DNA from: PALSA-610 sp038239145
Lineage (GTDB): Bacteria > Actinomycetota > Acidimicrobiia > IMCC26256 > PALSA-610
Reading direction: 5' to 3'
NCBI GenBank assembly: GCA_038239145.1
Contig: JBBSFB010000012.1
Location: forward strand, 1-64,000
Length of the DNA stretch: 64,000 bases
Position numbers and translations under genes: made by a program. The notes under the pieces were generated by a model, which was not told the DNA's origin, did no database searches, and saw nothing but the letters and a program-made list of their open reading frames with translations. Positions 58,701 to 64,000 of this stretch are shown piece after piece (position 1 is the stretch's first letter; every line of letters begins with the position of its first letter).

Positions 58701-59712
58701 TCGACTTGCCGATTCCGGCGTCGCCGCTGATGACGACGATCTGGGGAAGGCCGTTGCCCGCGGTCTCGAGCGCGCGCTCGAGCGTGTGCAACTCGGAGGC
58801 GCGGCCGACGAACAGGTCACCGACCGGCGCCCGGGCCGAACTCCCCGACGGGATACGCGGCGCGAGACGACGGCTCTGAACCGACCGCGCCGCCGGTGGC
58901 GCCGTCGCGGCGGTCACGGCGGTCACGGCGCTCGAGACCGCGCCCCTCGCGAAACCGAAGCCGCCGAGATGGGGCCACTCGGGCAATGCCTCTTCGCGCA
59001 GGATCGCGGTCTCGAGCGCCGAGAACGGCGCACTGGGATCGATTCCCAACTCATCGCGCAGGACCGCGCGCAACTTCGTCGCGGCGCGGAGCGCCTCGGC
59101 CGCGCGGCCTTCCCGCGCGAGGGTGACCAGGCGCAGGGCCCACAACGACTCCCGCAGTGGTTCGCGAGTCGTCCATGCCTCGAGCTCGGCGGCAACTCCC
59201 GCGATCTCGTTCGCCCCGAGCGCGCACCTGGCCCAGGCCTCGACCGCGTCGACCCGGAGCTGATCGAGTCGGCCGGCTTCGGCAACTGCCCATTCCGCAT
59301 CCGCGAATTCCACGTACGCCGAGCCGGACCACAACGCGAGCGCCTGACCGAGGTCGCGATACGCGGCGACCGGGTCGGTGGGGGCACCGGCGATCGCGGC
59401 GCGCGTCAGCATCTCGAAGCGGTGCGCGTCGACCTGTTCGCTCTCGACGTCGAGGACGTAGCCGGCCGGCGTCGTGCGCAATGCTTCGATCCCGTACCGG
59501 CGGCGAAGCTGGTACACAAACGTCTGCAGTGTCGTAGTCACCGATCGGGGCGGGTTCCCGGCCCACAGATCGTCGGCGAGCATCGCGGCCGAGATCGTCT
59601 CACCCGCACCGACCAGGAAACGCGCCAGCAACGCGCGCCGCTTCGGTCCGGTCAGTGGTACCGCGCCACCGGAGGTCAGTACTTCGAGCGGTCCGAGGAC
59701 CCGGAATTCCAC
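55756..59712 (-). CDS. SARP/BTAD-AAA-TPR regulator fused to a class III nucleotidyl cyclase
   Basis: A 1318-residue multidomain protein. Residues 1-95 are an OmpR-type winged helix (FRVLGPLEVLTSGGAVPLTGPKRRALL). Residues 100-245 are a BTAD domain (VDAHRFEML, YVEFADAEWAVAEAGRLDQLRVDAVE). From about 300 comes an AAA ATPase, DLFVGRASEL with Walker A VISGDAGIGKSRL and Walker B TTLVVEDLHWADDATMSLL. TPR-like repeats fill the middle to about 1120. The last 180 residues are a class III cyclase: ILVTDLVGSTELNDRLGD, FKHTGDGIGAWF, LRVKLAISAGEPTM. Metal Asp residues are present. GTG 59712 begins exactly at the winged helix. It probably links DNA binding, ATP switching and cAMP or cGMP synthesis. Confidence 0.9.
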   Translation of the reverse strand: MEFRVLGPLEVLTSGGAVPLTGPKRRALLARFLVGAGETISAAMLADDLWAGNPPRSVTTTLQTFVYQLRRRYGIEALRTTPAGYVLDVESEQVDAHRFEMLTRAAIAGAPTDPVAAYRDLGQALALWSGSAYVEFADAEWAVAEAGRLDQLRVDAVEAWARCALGANEIAGVAAELEAWTTREPLRESLWALRLVTLAREGRAAEALRAATKLRAVLRDELGIDPSAPFSALETAILREEALPEWPHLGGFGFARGAVSSAVTAVTAATAPPAARSVQSRRLAPRIPSGSSARAPVGDLFVGRASELHTLERALETAGNGLPQIVVISGDAGIGKSRLLDEFTPHAVARGVQVLSGTCQEDVAVPYLPLAGALAALDPAGGNPFDFATTKGAAIAEDDRSRLSLYLATTRALLAAARERVTTLVVEDLHWADDATMSLLKHLLGVVVEQGVIERARLLVVLTTRPVASSTAVATLVSRLRRERQSVALDIRALTERECRDLITEWLGERPSAATMGRLFEATAGNPLVLRSALGRVGGNGDPITESGLVDLIGPTDLDRELWRRVEQVGDDCVEMLVAAAFLGDGGTLDLLAAASGLDAFALDDLIDEAGAHQVLVADDERYWFEHPQLRQLVYHWPASAERAARHLQLAERLGPTEADVRVIAHHLVRAGSLVDPVRMLAACGDAADRSASVGAWHDAAAYARAALGAAQALDLPHAERAAVRLRAGHTALLARDTARALVDLEAAADEARRCGAVETWGRALVHLARERVGTIELRAAATLSLASVDEFLDLGVGHAALRGEAHALAAELHFDLGDLIAAQRHNASAEHIALQEHDDELQVKVGFAQGLQHFGALELAEARDRFTAAAPRATTLSDPSPHIWCRSRLGLVAFASGDLEQAESLLVEAADASRDVDNLRELSMAAAFQAAVAAACGRFAHAETQAERALVAHRALPTPFSPGVALPALASARVHRGDADGAHRALDVWDALGGDRSRRYRPLVDAFAGDVAAARRALEHPAFRVFTTIASPNAFLTGAIAAQVELGALAGHPELVAGPLETLMELYDRGLRFAIGWPSFVPRVVALGLAATDRAYDARVWFDRALADAGTSGAAAERARTELDYEAFRDDGSGPSPPVLVERHAADDRVRSQRSSTRVILVTDLVGSTELNDRLGDREYVQHLRVHDEIVRHRLAECDGVEFKHTGDGIGAWFFSVRAALRCGTALAHDFVSAPAGPLRVKLAISAGEPTMVDRDLIGLAVTVAFRILELGRPGDVLVTSDVAGIARGLEWSFEPRGSHDLKGFHAPVDVLRAVSV

Positions 59713-59799
59713 GACGGTGCCGCCTGTTCGTGGCGAGGTCGCCGACGCGGAGTGTACGGGCCCGTCGCGTCGCCACGAAATGCCCGCGGTTCCTCCCGA

Positions 59800-60024
59800 C
59801 GAGCGATGACTGTGGACGACAACCGGCCGCCGGGCGCCGGGCGCCGACGCGATGAGCGCGTCGCGCTCTTCTCTCGGGAACGCGAAACCCATCATCGACT
59901 CGTCCGCCGCGAATCCGAGCTACACGATCCGGCGGACCCGGAATCGCACACCGTCGCTCACGAGACCCTCGGTCGTCCGTGGCAACCGCATTGCGAGCGC
60001 ACGCACCTCGTCGATCGTCACCAT
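59800..60024 (-). pseudogene. YjbR/MmcQ-family protein, nonsense mutation and truncation
   Basis: From ATG 60024: VTIDEVRALAMRLPRTTEGLVSDGVRFRVRRIV, then an in-frame TAG (about 59920) where Tyr (TAC) is expected, then LGFAADESMMGFAFPREERDALIASAP in the same frame. This is the first two thirds of a YjbR-type DNA-binding-fold protein, and the sequence diverges after it. The frame continues into the start of the SARP gene. 60025-60282 has no gene I can support and probably holds the promoter of the GAF-ANTAR gene. Confidence 0.65.
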
Positions 60025-60282
60025 GGAAATCGTTGATTCAGTCGGTGCTCTCGCGTTCCCGGCCCCAGCGGCTGACCCGCACTGTGCGGCGGAAACCCGC
60101 AGCGATTTCTTCATGTACTGAGCGGCTCTCTCACTGGTATGGTTCGCCGCGGGTCGCCGTCTCCGAAACGGGTCGACGACACTGCGGACTTCTTCTCGCA
60201 GTCCCGACAGAACCGGGTCGCCACACACGCGCTCAGATTTCCGTCGTCGCTACACCGGACCTCGAGAAGGGGGGCCACGGGT

Positions 60283-61023
60283 ATGGCCAGGGAAGAGCAA
60301 CTGCTCACCGCGTTCATTGAGTTCGCCGACACGCTCGTCGACGAGTACGACATCGTCGAGTTCTTGCAGAGGCTGGCTTCCCGCTGCGTCGAGCTCGTCG
60401 ACGTCTCCGAAGCCGGGATCATGCTCGCCGGCGGTTCGGGGGCGCTGCACTATGCCGCGTCGTCGAGTGAACGCATGCGCCTCATTGAACTGTTCGAATT
60501 GCAGCACGACGAGGGACCTTGCGTCGACGCGTACAGAACCGGGAAGGCCGTTCACAGTTCCCTCGACCCCGAAGCCGACGAACATTGGCCTGCCTTCGCT
60601 CCACATTCGCGTGCGGCGGGCTTTCAATCCGTCTCCGCGCTCCCGATGCGCCTCCGATCCGAGGTCATCGGCGCACTCAATGTGTTCTCGAGCACCGCGC
60701 GCGTCCTCGATTCCGGCGATCAGATGATTGCCCAGTCGCTCGCCGACATCGCGACGATCGGCATCTTGCAGGAACGCGCGCTCAACGACGCCCGCATCGT
60801 GACGTCGCAACTCGAAGCGGCGCTCGAATCTCGCGTCATCATCGAGCAGGCCAAGGGCATCGTGGCCGAGCGCAATCATGCGAGCATCGACGCCGCCTTC
60901 AGGCAACTCCGCAGTTACGCGCGCAACAACAATTTGCACCTGAGCCGGACCGCGCAGGAGATCGTCGCGGGGACGTTGTCGGCGGCGATGCTCCGGCCCG
61001 CTCAGCCTCCCAACGAGGAATAA
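60283..61023 (+). CDS. GAF-ANTAR two-domain regulator
   Basis: A 246-residue protein. The GAF domain (about 20-165) reads FIEFADTLVDEYDIVEFLQRLASRCVELVDVSEAGIML, ELQHDEGPCVDAYRTG, SVSALPMRLRSEVIGALNVFSS. The ANTAR domain (about 175-235) reads ALESRVIIEQAKGIVAERNHASIDAAFRQLRSYARNNN. ANTAR domains bind paired RNA hairpins and prevent termination, here controlled by a small ligand or redox signal at GAF. ATG 60283 (MAREEQLL) starts the first conserved helix. Confidence 0.92.
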   Translation: MAREEQLLTAFIEFADTLVDEYDIVEFLQRLASRCVELVDVSEAGIMLAGGSGALHYAASSSERMRLIELFELQHDEGPCVDAYRTGKAVHSSLDPEADEHWPAFAPHSRAAGFQSVSALPMRLRSEVIGALNVFSSTARVLDSGDQMIAQSLADIATIGILQERALNDARIVTSQLEAALESRVIIEQAKGIVAERNHASIDAAFRQLRSYARNNNLHLSRTAQEIVAGTLSAAMLRPAQPPNEE

Positions 61024-61049
61024 CGCCAAAACGCGCCCGGGGTCTGTCG

Positions 61050-62252
61050 TCAGTCGGGAAGCATCGGCACCGACATCCCCGTGTCCTTCCCGAGCAGGAC
61101 GGCCCGGCCGACGGCCGACGACCCAAAGCGGTCACGCACGCCGTCGAGCGCCGCGTCGAGGGCACCCCCACTCGCCCGATTGAATGGCAGCGCGAGCTGT
61201 TCGACCCGATCGACGACGAGATTGCCGACGGCGATACCCACGAGTGTGATGCCGTCCCGCTCGATCTTCGGCATCGCGGCCACGAGCAGCTCCCGCGCGG
61301 TGGCCAGGATCGTCGCGGTGTGCGCAGTCGGGCGCGCCAGCGTGTGCGAACGTGTGGCCCGGGAGAAGTCGTCGAATCGCAGACGCAAGACGACCGTGCG
61401 CCCGATACGGGACGCAGCGCGCATCCGGCGGGTGACCCGGTCGACGAGCGCAACGAGCGATGCGTCGACCGCCTCGTACGACCTCGGTACCCTCGACCGG
61501 CCGAGCGCGTGCTGCGAACCGATGGAGCCGCGCCGGCGACCGACGACGACCGGGCGCGGGTCGCGGTTGTGCGCGAGCGCGTGCAGATGCCGGCCCGACG
61601 CCCGGCCCAGCATCGACACGAGGACGACCTCGTCGAGGCGGGCGACATCGGCAACCGTCGTGATGCCCCGCTGCTGCAGCTTCTGCGCGGTGACCGCACC
61701 GACGCCCCAGAGCCGCTGGACGGGAAGCGGGTGCAGAAATTCCATCTCCCCGTCGGGCGGCACGACGAGCAGACCATCGGGCTTGGCGACTCCGCTGGCG
61801 ACCTTGGCCAGGAACTTCGTGCGTGCGATGCCGACGGTGATCGCGAGGCCGACGCGGTCGAGAACCTCGCGGCGCAGGGTCGTGGCGATCTCGACGGGGG
61901 TGCCCGCGATCCGGCTCAGTCCCCCGACCTCGAGGAAGGCTTCGTCGATCGACAGCCCCTCGACCAGCGGGGTCGTGTTCTCGAACACCTCGAACACGGC
62001 TTTGCTCGCGGCGACGTAGGCGGAGAAGTGCGGCTCGACCACCACCGCCCACGGGCACAGACGCCGAGCCTGCTTCGCTCCCATCGCGGTACGGATGCCG
62101 AAGGCCTTGGCCTCGTAGCTGGCGGCGAGCACCACTCCGCCACCCACGATGACGGGTCGGCCCCGTAGCCCCGGATGGTCGCGCTGCTCGACCGACGCGT
62201 AGAACGCGTCGAGGTCGGCATGGAGGATCGTCGCCCGGCCGGACACGAACAT
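61050..62252 (-). CDS. dinB: DNA polymerase IV (Y family)
   Basis: A 400-residue translesion polymerase. ILHADLDAFYASVEQRD and LSIDEAFLEVGG carry the three catalytic acidic residues; SYEAKAFGIRTAMGAKQARRLCP, GIARTKFLAKVAS and LWGVGAVTAQKLQQRGI (helix-hairpin-helix) follow, then the little-finger domain. A beta-clamp-like QLALPFN sits near residue 350. The ATG at 62252 is the first codon of a start that lies inside an SOS box, so LexA would block both promoter and start. Divergent from the aminotransferase. Confidence 0.95.
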   Translation of the reverse strand: MFVSGRATILHADLDAFYASVEQRDHPGLRGRPVIVGGGVVLAASYEAKAFGIRTAMGAKQARRLCPWAVVVEPHFSAYVAASKAVFEVFENTTPLVEGLSIDEAFLEVGGLSRIAGTPVEIATTLRREVLDRVGLAITVGIARTKFLAKVASGVAKPDGLLVVPPDGEMEFLHPLPVQRLWGVGAVTAQKLQQRGITTVADVARLDEVVLVSMLGRASGRHLHALAHNRDPRPVVVGRRRGSIGSQHALGRSRVPRSYEAVDASLVALVDRVTRRMRAASRIGRTVVLRLRFDDFSRATRSHTLARPTAHTATILATARELLVAAMPKIERDGITLVGIAVGNLVVDRVEQLALPFNRASGGALDAALDGVRDRFGSSAVGRAVLLGKDTGMSVPMLPD

Positions 62253-62259
62253 ATGTTCG
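62246..62259. promoter_or_regulatory. LexA SOS box overlapping the dinB start codon
   Basis: CGAACATATGTTCG is a perfect dyad matching the actinobacterial/Bacillus SOS consensus CGAAC-N4-GTTCG. The dinB start codon (minus strand 62252-62250) lies inside it. Confidence 0.85.
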
Positions 62260-62369
62260 CATCTCGGCCCGGCTTTGCACAAGAAGGCATCTCGGCCCGG
62301 AAAAGACCAGACCCAGCTCCACCGGCCCCGACCACCCGCCTGCGACACTGCCTCGTGCGCTACCGCCGG

Positions 62370-63488
62370 ATGCCCATCGAGGTCGAGTCACCCGAGCAGC
62401 TCGGGTACGACACGATCACCAACAACCTGTCCGAGAGCTCAGTCGCCGATCGGCGCCTTTCCGACCTCGGCATCGACTTCGGCGGCGCCGACGGCCGCGC
62501 GCTCGAGGACCTGCTCCTCTGTTACGGCGATCATCTCGGCGACCCCGTCCTGCGGGATGCGGTCGCGGCGGGCGGCGCCGGCCTTCGTGCCGAGGATGTG
62601 CTCGTGACCCCTGGAGCCGCGGCCGCGTTGTTCGCGACCGCCACCGCACTCCTGGAACCCGGCGACCACGCCGTCGTCGTCCGCACCAACTACGCGACGA
62701 ACCTCGAGACTCCGCGAGCGATCGGGGCCGAACTCGACGTCGTCGACGTCGCGTTCGACGACCGCTGGCAGCTCGACGCCGATCGTGTCGCGGCACGGGT
62801 CCGCCCGGGGACGACGCGTCTGATCTCGGTCACGTGCCCGCACAACCCGACCGGGACCATGCTCGACGTCGCCTCGTTGCACACGCTCGTCGAGTTGGCG
62901 GAACGCTCGGGTGCGGTGCTACTCGTCGACGAGACCTACCGCGATCTGACGCACGGCGAGCCCTTGCCGATAGCCGCGACACTCTCGGCCCGCGCCATCA
63001 GCGTCTCGTCGATGTCGAAGGCGTACGGGCTCCCGGGACTGCGCGTGGGATGGGCGGTGTGCCGTGATCCACAACTCGCGGAGACGTTGCTCGCAGCAAA
63101 GGAACAGATGGTCATCTGCGGAGCGACGATCGACGAATCGATCGCCGGGCGCGTGCTCTGCGAGCGGACCCGGATCCTGGCGCCCATTCTCGACGAGGTT
63201 CGACAGCGACGCGACGTAGTGGCGGCCTGGATGCGGAACCAGCGCATCTTCGAGTGGATCGAGCCCGCCGGTGGCGTGGTCGGGCTCGTCCGCTTCGCAC
63301 CCGAGGTCGAGGTCGACACCGCCCGTTTCTACGACGTCCTTCTCGCCGCGTACGGGACGTACGTCGGGCCCGGCCATTGGTTCGAAGTCGACGACCGTCA
63401 CTTCCGGCTCGGCTTCGGGTGGCCGTCGGAGACCGAACTGGAAGCCGGACTCGCCGGCCTGTCCGCCGCCGCCGCCGCGGCGACGTGA
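62370..63488 (+). CDS. PLP-dependent aminotransferase class I/II
   Basis: A 372-residue fold-type I enzyme: DVLVTPGAAAALFATATALLEPGDHAVVV, then VTCPHNPTGTMLD (Asn), LLVDETYRDLTHG (Asp/Tyr) and SVSSMSKAYGLPGLRVGW with the PLP Lys. It resembles aminotransferases of amino-acid or capreomycidine-like pathways; substrate unknown. ATG 62370 is chosen; a GTG at 62355 is in frame. 117 nt from dinB, divergent. Confidence 0.92.
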   Translation: MPIEVESPEQLGYDTITNNLSESSVADRRLSDLGIDFGGADGRALEDLLLCYGDHLGDPVLRDAVAAGGAGLRAEDVLVTPGAAAALFATATALLEPGDHAVVVRTNYATNLETPRAIGAELDVVDVAFDDRWQLDADRVAARVRPGTTRLISVTCPHNPTGTMLDVASLHTLVELAERSGAVLLVDETYRDLTHGEPLPIAATLSARAISVSSMSKAYGLPGLRVGWAVCRDPQLAETLLAAKEQMVICGATIDESIAGRVLCERTRILAPILDEVRQRRDVVAAWMRNQRIFEWIEPAGGVVGLVRFAPEVEVDTARFYDVLLAAYGTYVGPGHWFEVDDRHFRLGFGWPSETELEAGLAGLSAAAAAAT

Positions 63489-63548
63489 TCAACGCCCTCG
63501 AGATCACCGAGGAATAAGCAGTCGACCCCGGGACGTTTTCGTGCGTAG

Positions 63549-64000
63549 ATGACAGCTATGGCTGATCCGTCGTCCGCACCTCGGACCGCGCTCGTTACGG
63601 GCGCGTCCGGATTCATCGGGTCCGCCGTCGTGCGGTCCCTCCTCGCCGACGGTTACCAGGTTCGCGCGCTGTGCGAACCGGCGCGTGCCGACGACAATCT
63701 CGACGGGCTGCCGATCGAACGCGTCATCGGCGACATCCGCGATCCGGCGCCGCTCGATCGTGCCGTCGACGGCATCACCACCGTCTTCCACCTCGCCGCC
63801 GTCTACAAGTTCTGGGCGGCCGATCCCGACCTCTTCTACGACGTGAACGTCGGGGGCACGTTGAACGTGTTGCGCGCCGCCGAACAGGCCCGGTGCGAGC
63901 GGATCGTCTACACGAGCACGGTTGGGACGATCGGTGTCGCCGAGCCCGGTCGGCTCGCATCGGAAGAGACGCTCGTGCATTTCGAGCATCTGTTCGGGCA
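63549..64000 (+). CDS. NAD-dependent epimerase / dihydroflavonol-reductase-like (HpnA-like), partial
   Basis: An extended SDR that runs off the right edge; 150 residues are visible. TALVTGASGFIGSAVVRSLLADGYQV is the Rossmann start, VIGDIRDPAPLDRAV the acidic strand, VFHLAAVYKFWAADPDLFYDVNVGGTLNVLRAA the NAD-site helix, and RIVYTSTVGTIG holds the Ser/Thr. The set, including AAVYKFW, is typical of hopanoid-associated sugar epimerases (HpnA). The ATG is at 63549 or 63558 in the same frame. Confidence 0.85.
   Translation, partial: MTAMADPSSAPRTALVTGASGFIGSAVVRSLLADGYQVRALCEPARADDNLDGLPIERVIGDIRDPAPLDRAVDGITTVFHLAAVYKFWAADPDLFYDVNVGGTLNVLRAAEQARCERIVYTSTVGTIGVAEPGRLASEETLVHFEHLFG

Noticed and set aside
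37811..59922. UAG recoding (TAG at Tyr positions in two genes)
   Set aside because: Several well-supported genes here end in TAG, including smpB and the tmRNA tag, so TAG is a normal stop.
57577..60036. Very long rightward open frame (819 codons) opposite the SARP-cyclase gene
   Set aside because: Arg/Asp/Gly-rich shadow of a GC-rich leftward gene; no domain in it, whereas the leftward frame has clear motifs throughout.
1..64000. CRISPR array
   Set aside because: No regularly spaced identical repeats or cas genes; the only regular repeats are the cassette hairpins, which are divergent and separated by genes.

Overview
The window is high-GC, densely coding actinobacterial DNA. Leaderless or GTG starts, 1- to 4-nt stop/start overlaps, a mec-cysO-cysM-murI-MBL-rph-rdgB neighbourhood like that of Mycobacterium tuberculosis, an F420-type LLM oxidoreductase, a GAF-ANTAR protein, a SARP-type regulator and an actinobacterial SOS box all point to Actinomycetota. 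An uncultivated Acidimicrobiia-like lineage is my best guess, but this is inference. Several genes are broken by single-base changes in homopolymers, so either pseudogenes or residual sequencing errors are present.

Region 1 (1-5959) is accessory DNA. It begins with the end of an IS3-family element and an unknown gene. A leftward tyrosine recombinase gene follows, facing away from a run of small rightward genes. Those genes are separated by about 50-65 nt, hairpin-forming repeats (consensus TAACTGCC or GAACTGCC ... GGGCA). In several repeats the GGGCA box lies exactly 10 nt before the next start codon. The layout resembles an integron (divergent integrase plus gene cassettes separated by attC), but the repeats lack the canonical attC core and the recombinase looks XerC/phage-like. 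The region ends at a 50-nt 3' half of a tRNA-Leu(TAG), a classic integration scar. This is the most likely undescribed system in the window.

Region 2 (5957-28373) is mostly leftward chromosomal core: a VOC protein, an EamA transporter, two tandem HSL-type esterases, rdgB-rph-MBL-murI-sua5-cysM-cysO-mec (nucleotide-pool cleaning, tRNA trimming, cell wall, cysteine synthesis), an alcohol dehydrogenase, a frameshifted secreted-type gene, a nitronate monooxygenase facing a BKACE gene, an EthD protein, an alpha-L-fucosidase fused to a beta-helix, smpB, a methyltransferase-MMPL pair, a His-tailed thioredoxin, NDH-2 and the tmRNA gene ssrA.

Region 3 (28450-42647) is catabolic and redox: an SDR, SnoaL protein, double-domain acyl-CoA dehydrogenase and P450 resembling steroid or lipid side-chain degradation, then a cNMP-binding protein, DinG-like helicase, molbindin, a broken aldo/keto reductase, a MerR-AKR-LLM operon with a clear MerR operator, and an aldehyde dehydrogenase.

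Region 4 (42806-64000) has two very large ATPase regulators (a LuxR-type LAL and a SARP-AAA-TPR-cyclase fusion), another AKR, a transglutaminase-like protein, a membrane Ig-like protein facing an ABC exporter, a strip of gene remnants around 53 kb, a GAF-ANTAR regulator, SOS-controlled dinB, an aminotransferase and the start of an epimerase/reductase that runs off the right edge.
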